Shown piece after piece: positions 1 through 7,435 of a DNA stretch of 64,000 nucleotides. The position numbers were made by a program, and so were the translations under genes. This stretch comes from Deferribacteraceae bacterium UBA6793 (GTDB lineage: Bacteria > Chrysiogenota > Deferribacteres > Deferribacterales > Geovibrionaceae): positions 1 through 64,000 of the forward strand of contig DKFP01000011.1 in NCBI GenBank assembly GCA_002452405.1, read 5' to 3'. The notes below the pieces were generated by a model that worked only from the letters and a program-made list of their open reading frames with translations, was not told the DNA's origin and ran no database searches. Within the stretch, counting starts at the first letter, position 1. Every line of letters starts with the position of its first letter.

Positions 1-42
1 CTTCTAATCCGTAGGTTTGAGGTTCAAGTCCTCATGGGTGCG
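1..42 (+). tRNA. tRNA-Arg(UCU), 3' part only
   Basis: The window opens in the anticodon loop. Bases 1-7 form a loop with anticodon TCT at 3-5, followed by the 3' half of the anticodon stem, a 5-base variable loop, a T-arm (TGAGG/CCTCA around TTCAAGT, 18-34), the 3' acceptor strand and discriminator G42. The 5' half lies outside the window. No CCA is encoded. Confidence 0.85.
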
Positions 43-53
43 CTTTCTTATAT

Positions 54-127
54 GGTGGCTGTAGCTCAGTCGGTAGAGTACAGGATTGTGATTCCTGTTG
101 TCGCGGGTTCGATCCCCGTCAGCCACC
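54..127 (+). tRNA. tRNA-His(GUG)
   Basis: A full cloverleaf is visible. The acceptor GTGGCTG (55-61) pairs with CAGCCAC (120-126). The extra 5' G (G-1, position 54) opposite C73 (127) is the hallmark of tRNA-His. The anticodon stem CAGGA/TCCTG encloses a loop with anticodon GTG, and the T-arm GCGGG-TTCGATC-CCCGT is normal. CCA is not encoded. Confidence 0.95.
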
Positions 128-147
128 TTTGTTATATACTGGTCTGG

Positions 148-228
148 GCGAGTGTGGCGGAATTGGTAGACGCGCTAGACTTAGGATCTAGTGTCCTAGG
201 CGTGGGGGTTCGAGTCCCTTCACTCGCA
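148..228 (+). tRNA. tRNA-Leu(UAG)
   Basis: The acceptor GCGAGTG (148-154) pairs with CACTCGC, with discriminator A228. The D-arm carries GGTAGAC typical of tRNA-Leu. The anticodon loop reads CTTAGGA with anticodon TAG. A long class II variable arm precedes the GGGGTTCGAGTCCC T-arm. It is part of a four-tRNA cluster read in the direction of tig. Confidence 0.93.
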
Positions 229-241
229 TATCATACCTTCC

Positions 242-314
242 GCGGGTGTAGCTCAACTGGTGGAGCACGACCTTCCCAAGGTTGAGGTTGCCGGTTCGAG
301 CCCGGTCACCCGCT
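242..314 (+). tRNA. tRNA-Gly(CCC)
   Basis: The acceptor GCGGGTG (242-248) pairs with CACCCGC, and the discriminator is T314, as usual for glycine. The anticodon stem CGACC/GGTTG encloses TTCCCAA, anticodon CCC. The gene ends 53 bases before the tig start codon, so the tRNA cluster and tig may share transcription. Confidence 0.93.
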
Positions 315-367
315 TAAAAATCCAAATTAGTCAATTATATTCTTTGATATATTCCAAGGAGAAAACA

Positions 368-1717
368 ATGAAAGTTACTGTCGCGGACAAAGAAAAGTCA
401 CAGAAAGAACTCAGTGTGGAGATTCCTGCACAGGTTTTTAAAGATACCTTTGAAAAAGAATTCAATAAAGTTGCAAAAACCGTAAAAGTTGCCGGCTTCC
501 GCGAAGGAAAGGCTCCCAAAGACGTTGTTATGAAAGAAAAAGGACATGCAATCCGCGTTTATGCCCTTGAGCACGTTATAAACGAAGGCGTTAAAAACGC
601 CATTGAAGAGAACGGCATCAGAGCCATGGGACAGCCCGAAGTTAAAGACGTTAAGTTTGAAGACGACGATTCTCCCATCACTTTCAAAGTGTTCGTTGAC
701 GTTTTCCCCGTGTTTGACGTTGTAAGCTACACAGGATTTGAGTTTACAAAAGAAATAAACAGCGTTGAAAAAGAGGACATAGACACAGTTGTTGAAAACC
801 TGCTGAAACGCCAGGCGCAGTTTGAAACTGCTGAAGGCGGCGAAGTGGTAAATGGCAACATGGCCGTTATAGATTTTGAAGGCAAGCTGAACGGCGAGGT
901 TATCCCCTCTGCCTGTGCGAAATCATACTCACTTGAAATCGGCTCGAACACCTTCATTCCCGGTTTTGAAGAGCAGATACTCGGTATGAAGGTCGGCGAC
1001 GTTAAAGACATTACAGTTACTTTCCCCGCTGAATATCATGAAAAATCCCTTGCAGGTCAGCCCGTTGTTTTCACAATCACCCTGCATGAAATAAAACAGA
1101 AAAAAGCTCCCGTGCTCGACGACGCTTTCGCAAAGAGCATCGGTGAGAAATATGAGACAGCAGAAGCACTTCTGAAAGCTATCGAGGAAGACCTCAAGGC
1201 AGAAGCGGCAGACCTTTCAAAAGACAATCTTTACAACACAATGCTCGATAAAATAATTTCCGAGAACCCTTTCGAGATTCCGGCTGTCATGATTGTAGAA
1301 CAGGCGGAAAAACTTGCTGAACAGACGCTTCGTCAATACAGCATGTACGGCATGAACCCTGAGCAGTTCGGACTTAACAAGAAAAAACTTGCCGAACAGC
1401 ACATGGAAGCTGCTGAAAAACAGATAAAAAGCGCTCTCGTTATCAACAAAATTTCCGAAAAGAACGATATCAACCCCACTGATGAGGATGTTGACAAGGC
1501 AATCGCGGAATACGCGGAAAAATTTGAGAGATCTGTTGATGAGTTCAAAAAAGAGCTTGAGCAGTACGGCGGCATAGCTTCTTTCAGAAATACTGTTTTC
1601 ACCAACATGGTCTACGACTATCTTACAGCTAATAACAAAATCGCCGAAAAAGTTATCAGCAAGGCGGAAAGAGACGCTAAAATAGAAGAAGCGTCAAAGG
1701 CTGCCAAGGAAGCGTAA
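368..1717 (+). CDS. tig: Trigger factor, ribosome-associated chaperone and prolyl isomerase
   Basis: 449 residues, the usual trigger factor length. The N-terminal ribosome-binding domain carries the signature loop around GFREGKAP. A central FKBP-like peptidyl-prolyl isomerase domain follows, near residues 150-245 (for example IDFEGKLNGE and FIPGFEEQILGMKVGD), and then a long helical C-terminal chaperone domain. The protein binds at the ribosomal exit tunnel and shields nascent chains. The reading frame is open further upstream through tRNA-Gly, but the ATG at 368 has AAGGA eight bases before it and gives the family's normal N-terminus. The stop is one base before clpP, so tig and clpP are almost certainly co-transcribed. 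Nothing is abnormal in the sequence. Confidence 0.98.
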   Translation: MKVTVADKEKSQKELSVEIPAQVFKDTFEKEFNKVAKTVKVAGFREGKAPKDVVMKEKGHAIRVYALEHVINEGVKNAIEENGIRAMGQPEVKDVKFEDDDSPITFKVFVDVFPVFDVVSYTGFEFTKEINSVEKEDIDTVVENLLKRQAQFETAEGGEVVNGNMAVIDFEGKLNGEVIPSACAKSYSLEIGSNTFIPGFEEQILGMKVGDVKDITVTFPAEYHEKSLAGQPVVFTITLHEIKQKKAPVLDDAFAKSIGEKYETAEALLKAIEEDLKAEAADLSKDNLYNTMLDKIISENPFEIPAVMIVEQAEKLAEQTLRQYSMYGMNPEQFGLNKKKLAEQHMEAAEKQIKSALVINKISEKNDINPTDEDVDKAIAEYAEKFERSVDEFKKELEQYGGIASFRNTVFTNMVYDYLTANNKIAEKVISKAERDAKIEEASKAAKEA

Positions 1718-1718
1718 T

Positions 1719-2306
1719 ATGAGCTATTATATCCCTTATGTCATTGAGCAGACAGGAAGAGGAGAAAGGTCTTATGACATTTACTCCCGTTTGCTGAAAG
1801 ACAGGATAATTTTTCTGGGCTCACAGGTGGAGAGCGGTGTCGCAAACTCCATCATAGCCCAGATGCTGTTTCTTGAAGCGGAAGATCCTGACAAGGATAT
1901 CTTCCTTTACATCAACAGCCCCGGCGGTGTCGTTACTGACGGACTCGCCATACTTGATACAATGAGCTACATCAAACCCGACGTATCCACAATCTGCATT
2001 GGACAGGCTTCCAGCATGGGCGCCGTTCTCCTTGCGGCAGGTGCAAAGGGTAAAAGATTTGCTCTCCCCCATGCACGCATCATGATACACCAGGTTCTCG
2101 GCGGTGCGCAGGGGCAGGCGACAGACATAGAAATTCACGCGAAAGAAATTCTCCGCGTGAAAGAGGTCTTAAACGGAATTCTTGCTTCTGCATCAGGTAA
2201 AACCGTTGAGCAGATTACAAAAGATTCCGACAGAGACAACTTCATGTCGGCTGCGGAGGCTAAAGAGTACGGTCTTATAGACGATGTATTCACCAGAAGG
2301 GGTTGA
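1719..2306 (+). CDS. clpP: ATP-dependent Clp protease proteolytic subunit
   Basis: 195-residue serine peptidase of family S14. The catalytic triad is visible: Ser99 in GQASSMG, His124 in ARIMIHQ and Asp173 in SDRDNF. The N-terminus begins with YIPYVIEQTGRGERSYDIYSRL, typical of ClpP once the short propeptide is excluded. It forms a double heptameric barrel in the cytoplasm and is loaded by ClpX, encoded 242 bases downstream. The start ATG follows the tig stop by one base, and its ribosome-binding site AAGGA lies inside the tig 3' end, which points to translational coupling. Confidence 0.98.
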   Translation: MSYYIPYVIEQTGRGERSYDIYSRLLKDRIIFLGSQVESGVANSIIAQMLFLEAEDPDKDIFLYINSPGGVVTDGLAILDTMSYIKPDVSTICIGQASSMGAVLLAAGAKGKRFALPHARIMIHQVLGGAQGQATDIEIHAKEILRVKEVLNGILASASGKTVEQITKDSDRDNFMSAAEAKEYGLIDDVFTRRG

Positions 2307-2382
2307 AATATTTACACTTATGCATATGTTGGTGTAGATAGTCAATCCGGCGCGGACAACTGCCCACAAAACAACTGAAGCT

Positions 2383-2525
2383 CTTGCGGCTGACCGCAAG
2401 GTTCAGGATGTGCCGCTTTTAGGATATTTTATACGATTTCCCGTATTTAATAGGATAAAAGTGAGCGTGCGCGGGCTTTGCCTGTGCTATGCGATGACCG
2501 AAAACGGCAGGACGCCTGTTTTCGG
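2383..2525 (+). other. Two hairpins in the clpP-clpX spacer
   Basis: The 242-base spacer between clpP and clpX has no convincing gene. It contains a perfect 7-bp stem with a 4-base loop (CTTGCGG 2383-2389, CCGCAAG 2394-2400). A second hairpin (2498-2525) has an outer stem CCGAAAA/TTTTCGG and an inner stem CAGG/CCTG, with a three-base bulge. Neither has a clean U-tract. They could be leader structures, processing sites or parts of a small RNA. I do not recognise a known RNA family. Confidence 0.4.
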
Positions 2526-2548
2526 TATATCTATAAAGAGGTGTGTTC

Positions 2549-3790
2549 ATGGCGAAATCAAAAAAAGAAACACTCTCCTGTTCATTCTGCGGAAAAACTC
2601 AGGACGAAGTAAAAAAACTGATTGCAGGTCCCAACGTATTCATCTGCAACGAATGCATAGAACTTTGCAACGAAATCCTTAAAGAAGACCTTGAAGACGG
2701 CATCAAAGAGGATACCGCTCTTAAACTTCTCACTCCTGCGGAGATTAAAGAAAAGCTGGACGAGTATGTTATCGGTCAGCAGGAAGCCAAAAAAGTGCTG
2801 AGCGTTGCCGTGCACAACCACTACAAAAGAGTTCTTCACGGCAAAAAGAGCGAAGTTGAGCTTGAAAAGAGCAACATACTCCTTCTGGGACCCACCGGAA
2901 CGGGCAAAACCCTTCTGGCAAGGACTCTGGCAAGAGTGCTTAACGTGCCCTTTGCCATTGCCGACGCGACTACTCTTACTGAAGCGGGATACGTTGGTGA
3001 GGATGTTGAGAACGTTGTGCTCAAACTCCTTCAGAACGCCGATTACGACGTTAACAGAGCACAGAACGGCATAATTTTCATTGATGAAATAGATAAAATT
3101 GCCAAGAAGACAGATAGCCCAAGCATCACAAGAGATGTCAGCGGCGAAGGTGTTCAGCAGGCGCTGCTTAAAATAATCGAAGGTACCATAGCAAACGTTC
3201 CGCCGCAGGGCGGACGCAAGCACCCTCAGCAGGACTATATCCAGGTTGATACCTCGAATATTCTGTTCATAGTGGGCGGCGCATTCGAGTTTCTTGACAG
3301 CGTTATCAAAAAACGTATCGGTGAGAAATCACTCGGATTTACGACTAAATCCGTAGGCACAAAAGACTACACAAGGTTTGAACTGCTCAAGCAGCTCCGT
3401 CCCGACGATCTTGTCAAATTCGGTCTTATACCCGAATTTGTGGGCAGGCTTCCCATCGCCGCTGCTCTTGAGGATCTGGACGAAGAGGCTCTGGTTCGTA
3501 TACTTCAGGAACCCAAAAACGCACTCATTAAGCAGTACATCCAGATGTTCTCTTTTGACGACGTTAAACTGACCTTCACAAACTCCGCGCTGAAAGCGGT
3601 TGCTAAAAAAGCTCTGAACAGAAAGACAGGCGCACGTGGTCTGCGTTCCATACTCGAAGAGTCCATGATGGAAATTATGTATACGGTACCCTCCGACAGC
3701 GAAATTGTGGAGTGTATCATCAATGAGGATGTGATAAACGAGAGCGCAAAGCCCATCCTGATGTATGAGAATAAAAAAGAGACCGCTTAA
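2549..3790 (+). CDS. clpX: ATP-dependent Clp protease ATP-binding subunit ClpX
   Basis: 413-residue AAA+ unfoldase. The N-terminal C4 zinc finger uses Cys11, Cys14, Cys33 and Cys36. Walker A GPTGTGKT is at 114-121 and Walker B IIFIDE ends at 179-180. The loop IGEKSLGF corresponds to the ClpP-docking IGF-type loop, and sensor 2 is in RKTGARGLRS. It unfolds tagged substrates for ClpP. I chose ATG 2549 over the in-frame GTG 2543 because AGAGG lies at a proper distance only for the ATG and because MAKSKK is the usual N-terminus. A strong terminator follows at 3845. Confidence 0.97.
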   Translation: MAKSKKETLSCSFCGKTQDEVKKLIAGPNVFICNECIELCNEILKEDLEDGIKEDTALKLLTPAEIKEKLDEYVIGQQEAKKVLSVAVHNHYKRVLHGKKSEVELEKSNILLLGPTGTGKTLLARTLARVLNVPFAIADATTLTEAGYVGEDVENVVLKLLQNADYDVNRAQNGIIFIDEIDKIAKKTDSPSITRDVSGEGVQQALLKIIEGTIANVPPQGGRKHPQQDYIQVDTSNILFIVGGAFEFLDSVIKKRIGEKSLGFTTKSVGTKDYTRFELLKQLRPDDLVKFGLIPEFVGRLPIAAALEDLDEEALVRILQEPKNALIKQYIQMFSFDDVKLTFTNSALKAVAKKALNRKTGARGLRSILEESMMEIMYTVPSDSEIVECIINEDVINESAKPILMYENKKETA

Positions 3791-3844
3791 CATATCCTGC
3801 AAGTAACCCTTGCCCTTTTTGTAAAAATCAACTTATTATACATA

Positions 3845-3880
3845 AAAGCAATACTCCCAAACGGGAGTATTGCTTTGTTT
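3845..3880 (+). terminator. Factor-independent terminator after clpX
   Basis: A perfect 14-bp stem (AAAGCAATACTCCC, 3845-3858, with its complement 3863-3876) closes an AAAC loop and runs into TTTGTTT. The A-rich 5' side means it could also work in the opposite direction. It ends the tig-clpP-clpX unit and separates it from lon. Confidence 0.9.
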
Positions 3881-3902
3881 ATGCCGAAATTTACAACGAT
3901 TT

Positions 3903-3984
3903 GAGATCGCTTCGTCACGTTGTTCCTCGCGAAGACTAAAGAAACCTGTCTCTGCGAGGAAGCTGTAAGCTGACGCGGCAGTCC
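3903..3984. repeat. REP/BIME-like inverted pair upstream of lon
   Basis: Two inverted REP-like units face each other: GAGATCGCTTCGTCACG...CTCGCGAAGAC and, on the other side, TGTCTCTGCGAGGAAGC...GCGGCAGTC. Related pairs lie at 7275-7350, 14731-14850, 38116-38160 and 50552-50627. A 9-bp direct repeat AAATTTACA (3887-3895 and 3990-3998) flanks this copy, like a target-site duplication. It fills most of the clpX-lon spacer, so the lon promoter must overlap or precede it. Confidence 0.75.
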
Positions 3985-4006
3985 GATTTAAATTTACAGG
4001 TGATCA

Positions 4007-6316
4007 ATGGAGAGAATAGAGCAATATCCTCTTATCCCACTCAGGGATATGGTGGTTTTCCCTTATATGATAACTCCGGTGTTCGTCGGACGCGACAAGT
4101 CTGTGAATGCCGTCGAACTGGCTGAAAAGACCCGCGGTCACGTTTTTTTCGTTCTGCAGAAGGACGAAGAGGTGAACGACCCGTCTTTCGAAGATTTGTA
4201 CACCACAGGTGTTTCGGCTAAGATACTACAGGTGCTCAAACTGCCCGACGGTACCGTAAAGCTCCTTATGGAGGGCGTGCAGCGGGGACGTATTCTGTCC
4301 ATAGCGGACGAGGGCGATTGTCTGTTCGCAAATGTCAGCGTGGTTCCCGACGGCGAGATCGACAGCACGGAAGAACCCGTGCTTTTCAAGATGCTTGCGG
4401 AAAGTTTCCGCAGCTATGCAGAGTTTTCTAAGAAGATAAACGAGAACATCCTTAATACCGTAACTGAAATTGACGACATTAACAGGCTGGCGTATTCCGT
4501 TGCGTCCTATATGCCTGTCAAAAATACAGAACAGCAGACCATCCTTGAGATAGACAACGCTCAGGAGCGTGTTGAAAAGGTCGTTGAGCTGGTCCAGACA
4601 TACATTGAACTCGTTAAGATGGACAACCGGATCAGGCAGAAGGTGAAAAACCAGATGTCCAAAGCTCAGAAAGAATATTATCTGGGCGAGCAGGTTAAGG
4701 CTATCAACGAGGAGCTGGGTAAGGACGATGATTTTAAGGCGGACATAGACGAGCTTGAAGAGAAGATAAACACTGCAAAACTCAGCGACACAGTTAAAGA
4801 GAAGACAAAGAAAGAGTTTAAGAAGCTGAAACTTATGTCTCCCATGAGTGCGGAGGCAACAGTTGTAAGGAACTATCTGGACTGGATACTCTCTATGCCG
4901 TGGGGTAACTATACAGAGGACAAGCTGGAACTGAAAAACGCGGAAGAGATACTGAACCGCGATCATTTCGGTCTGGAAAAGCCGAAAGAACGTATCCTTG
5001 AATACCTCGCAGTGAAAAAGATAGCGCCCGACATCAAAGGCGCCATACTCTGTTTCACCGGACCTCCCGGAGTCGGCAAAACCTCACTGGCTCGCTCCAT
5101 AGCCGAAGCCATGGGCAGAGAGTTTGTCCGTATGTCGCTCGGCGGCGTGCGGGACGAAGCTGAGATACGCGGTCACAGAAAAACATATATAGGCTCGCTG
5201 CCGGGCAAGATAATACAGAGCATCAAAAAGGCAAAGAGCATGAACCCCGTGTTCCTGCTGGACGAGATTGACAAGCTGGGTGCAGATTTCAGGGGCGACC
5301 CTTCGTCGGCTCTGCTTGAGGTGCTTGATCCCGAACAGAACACCACTTTCGTTGACCACTATCTTGAAGTGGAGTTCGACCTTTCGAAGGTTTTGTTCAT
5401 CACAACCGCCAACAGCCTTGACGGCATACCGAGACCCCTTCTGGACAGGATGGAGGTCATTCCCGTCACAGGCTATACGGAAAAAGAGAAATTCGGCATA
5501 GCGACGAAGTTTCTCATTCCCAAGCAGCTTAAAGAGCACAATCTCGACAGCGAACGGGTGAAAATAGCCGACAGCGCCGTTTACGGCATCATCCGCGGCT
5601 ACACAAAAGAGGCGGGTGTGCGGAATCTGGAACGCGAGATAGCTTCCATAATCCGCAAGGCTGCAAAGAAGATTGTTGAAAATCCTGACCTTAAAGCGGT
5701 CAAAGTTAACGATAAAAATCTGGACAAGTTTCTGGGTAAAATGAAATTCCGTTCGGAGGCTATTCCGGCGCCTGTTGAAACCGGTGTTGCAACAGGTCTG
5801 GCATGGACGCCTTACGGCGGAGATATTTTGCAGATAGAGGTTGCCATATACAGAGGCAGCGGCAAACTTCAGCTTACGGGTAAACTGGGCGACGTTATGA
5901 AGGAATCCGCACAGACTGCTTTCACAGTAGCAAAAAGCTGTGCCACGAGGCTACAGATACCCGCTAAACGCTTTTCGGACTTTGACCTGCATGTGCATGT
6001 CCCGGAAGGCGCAGTGCCCAAGGATGGACCCAGTGCGGGCATAACAATGACAACTGCTATCCTGTCCGCATTGTCCGAGCGCCCGGTACGCTGCGACGTA
6101 GCCATGACAGGTGAAATAACATTGAGAGGACGCGTCTTGGCGATTGGCGGTGTCAAAGAAAAAGTGCTCGCTGCACACAGAGCGGGCTTAAAAGAGGTTA
6201 TTTTGCCGAAAGCAAACGATAAGGACTTGACAGACATACCCAGCGATGTTAGAACAATGCTTCGTATCCATCTGGTTGAGCATATCGACCAGGTGCTCGA
6301 TATAGTGCTAATTTAA
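4007..6316 (+). CDS. lon: ATP-dependent Lon protease
   Basis: 769 residues in the LonA arrangement. The N-terminal substrate-binding domain starts YPLIPLRDMVVFP, a helical region follows, and the AAA+ module has Walker A GPPGVGKT at 352-359 and Walker B VFLLDEIDK. The C-terminal S16 peptidase domain holds the Ser-Lys dyad: Ser676 in KDGPSAG and Lys719 in GGVKEK. It degrades misfolded and regulatory proteins in the cytosol. The gene has its own transcription context, after the clpX terminator and a REP element, and is followed 25 bases later by rpsU. The start ATG has GGTGAT upstream, a modest ribosome-binding site. Confidence 0.98.
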   Translation: MERIEQYPLIPLRDMVVFPYMITPVFVGRDKSVNAVELAEKTRGHVFFVLQKDEEVNDPSFEDLYTTGVSAKILQVLKLPDGTVKLLMEGVQRGRILSIADEGDCLFANVSVVPDGEIDSTEEPVLFKMLAESFRSYAEFSKKINENILNTVTEIDDINRLAYSVASYMPVKNTEQQTILEIDNAQERVEKVVELVQTYIELVKMDNRIRQKVKNQMSKAQKEYYLGEQVKAINEELGKDDDFKADIDELEEKINTAKLSDTVKEKTKKEFKKLKLMSPMSAEATVVRNYLDWILSMPWGNYTEDKLELKNAEEILNRDHFGLEKPKERILEYLAVKKIAPDIKGAILCFTGPPGVGKTSLARSIAEAMGREFVRMSLGGVRDEAEIRGHRKTYIGSLPGKIIQSIKKAKSMNPVFLLDEIDKLGADFRGDPSSALLEVLDPEQNTTFVDHYLEVEFDLSKVLFITTANSLDGIPRPLLDRMEVIPVTGYTEKEKFGIATKFLIPKQLKEHNLDSERVKIADSAVYGIIRGYTKEAGVRNLEREIASIIRKAAKKIVENPDLKAVKVNDKNLDKFLGKMKFRSEAIPAPVETGVATGLAWTPYGGDILQIEVAIYRGSGKLQLTGKLGDVMKESAQTAFTVAKSCATRLQIPAKRFSDFDLHVHVPEGAVPKDGPSAGITMTTAILSALSERPVRCDVAMTGEITLRGRVLAIGGVKEKVLAAHRAGLKEVILPKANDKDLTDIPSDVRTMLRIHLVEHIDQVLDIVLI

Positions 6317-6341
6317 ATTTATAGAAAAGGATGTGATTACA

Positions 6342-6560
6342 GTGGCAATAAACGCTATTGTAAAGGTTGACGGCGATAACGTCGACTACGCTCTTAAACT
6401 TCTGAAAAAGAAGATAGAGCGCGAGGGTCTCATTAGGGAGATTAAAACTCATACCTATTATGAGAAACCCACAGAGGTTCGCAGAAAAAAACTGCTCAAA
6501 GCAAAACGCAAACAGCAGAAACTTCAGCGTAAACTCAACGATAAGTACAAATACTATTAA
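6342..6560 (+). CDS. rpsU: 30S ribosomal protein S21
   Basis: 72-residue, highly basic protein. It opens AINAIVKVDGDNVDYALKLL and has the S21 motif YEKPTEVRRKK followed by a Lys/Arg-rich tail. S21 binds the small subunit near the anti-Shine-Dalgarno region and helps initiation. The likely start is GTG at 6342, with AAAAGG about eleven bases upstream. The in-frame GTG at 6333 is too close to that site. The gene sits 25 bases after lon and ends at a hairpin terminator at 6602. Confidence 0.95.
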   Translation: MAINAIVKVDGDNVDYALKLLKKKIEREGLIREIKTHTYYEKPTEVRRKKLLKAKRKQQKLQRKLNDKYKYY

Positions 6561-6601
6561 GAATGTATGGTTGCTTGTACAAAGCGGCTGTCTTAATGAA
6601 G

Positions 6602-6640
6602 AGAGCGGTAGAGCGAGGTCTTTACCGCTCTTTTACTTTC
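6602..6640 (+). terminator. Terminator downstream of rpsU
   Basis: A 9-bp stem, AGAGCGGTA (6602-6610) with TACCGCTCT (6623-6631), encloses a 12-base loop and is followed by TTTTACTTTC. It lies between the convergent genes rpsU and the flavin reductase. Confidence 0.8.
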
Positions 6641-6657
6641 TGCCCGAAGCAGTCTCA
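6641..6657. repeat. REP half-unit remnant
   Basis: TGCCCGAAGCAGTCTCAT matches the end of the REP unit at 38143-38160 (GATGCCCGAAGCAGTCTCAT). Only the end of one unit is present, directly after the rpsU terminator and three bases before the stop of the convergent flavin reductase gene. Confidence 0.55.
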
Positions 6658-6659
6658 TT

Positions 6660-7205
6660 TTAACTTATATATTCAGGCCAGCGAGTCATGCGGCTCTTCA
6701 TATCTATCGGATCGCTGTCAACCGTGAACGTGCCGTCGCCGTTGTGGTGAATTTTTCTGAAATGCTCCTGAGAACACCATGCCTTAACAACACGCAGGAT
6801 TATCAGGTTATACCTGTTCAGCAATGAATCATCCTCTATGATACATTCCAGATTGACCGGACACTCCTTTATAAGCGGAGCCTTAACCTTTGCAGCTTTC
6901 ACTGTCGTCAGATCGAACTTATCAAACTTATCCGTATCCGCACCCGTGCAGTTGCCTATATCCACAGTTTTTTCCAGCATATCGTCAGCGGGGATGGAAA
7001 CCACACATTCCCGCTCCGAAAGCAGAACGTCGAAGCTGAAATCCCATGCACCCATACTGACAGCGAAAAGTGGCACGCTATCGTCGATGACCATACAATA
7101 ACTAAGGGTCATTACGTTGTTCTTCTGCCCGTTAAAAGTTGAAAGGAGGATTACTGGACCGGGTTCGATGAATCTGTAGACTTTTGATAAAGGAAACTCT
7201 TTCAT
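6660..7205 (-). CDS. Flavin reductase-like, FMN-binding protein
   Basis: 181 residues resembling the flavin reductase/flavoredoxin family (FMN-binding split barrel). Recognisable parts are the N-terminal PVILLSTFNGQKNNVMTLSY strand pair, the FSFDVLLSERECVVSIP segment and the conserved CTGADTDKFDKF stretch, equivalent to the family's SG..xDKF motif. Such proteins bind FMN and reduce it with NAD(P)H or pass electrons to partners. The start ATG has GGAGG at a good distance. It lies downstream of secA on the same strand, but a terminator element with an inserted repeat separates them. The substrate cannot be told from sequence. Confidence 0.85.
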   Translation of the reverse strand: MKEFPLSKVYRFIEPGPVILLSTFNGQKNNVMTLSYCMVIDDSVPLFAVSMGAWDFSFDVLLSERECVVSIPADDMLEKTVDIGNCTGADTDKFDKFDLTTVKAAKVKAPLIKECPVNLECIIEDDSLLNRYNLIILRVVKAWCSQEHFRKIHHNGDGTFTVDSDPIDMKSRMTRWPEYIS

Positions 7206-7225
7206 AAAGTGCCTCCAAAAGAAAA

Positions 7226-7408
7226 GGGGAGCTTTTCAGCTCCCCTCAGACTGATGACAAAGGCTTATAAATACGAGATTGCTTCGCTTTGCTCGCAAAG
7301 ACGAAAGGAAAAAACCGTCTCTGCGAGGAGCTTAGCGACGAAGCAGTCTCAACGATTTAATAAAATCCGAGTATGTCAACAACCTGAGGGGAGCTTTTCA
7401 GCTCCCCT
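7226..7408 (-). terminator. Duplicated secA terminator hairpin flanking a mobile element
   Basis: The same 21 bases (stem GGGGAGC, loop TTTTCA, stem GCTCCCC, then T) occur at 7226-7246 and 7388-7408, on either side of the 141-bp element at 7247-7387. On the minus strand the left copy runs into TTTTC and TTTT, so it looks like the original terminator of secA. The exact repetition suggests that insertion duplicated the whole hairpin. Confidence 0.85.
7247..7387. mobile_element. MITE-like element with REP core, copy 1
   Basis: 141 bp, non-coding. The ends are imperfect inverted repeats (TCAGACTGATGACA on the left, TCAGGTTGTTGACA reading inward from the right). Inside are AT-rich arms and a pair of inverted REP units (7275-7350). 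It aligns end to end with 50525-50663, with about a dozen differences by eye. Both copies sit between two copies of a terminator hairpin. No transposase is encoded, so any movement would need an enzyme supplied elsewhere. Confidence 0.8.
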
Positions 7409-7435
7409 ATTATATACCCTATGAAATTGTTTCGC

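Noticed and set aside
34..285. An 83-residue open frame across the tRNA cluster
   Set aside because: It overlaps three clear tRNA genes and lacks a ribosome-binding site and protein-like composition.
260..367. Upstream extension of trigger factor into tRNA-Gly
   Set aside because: The extension would run through the tRNA gene. ATG 368 has a good ribosome-binding site and the family's usual start.
2410..2682. Open frame over the clpP-clpX spacer and the clpX start
   Set aside because: Its second half is clpX in another frame, and its translation shows no domain and no start signal.
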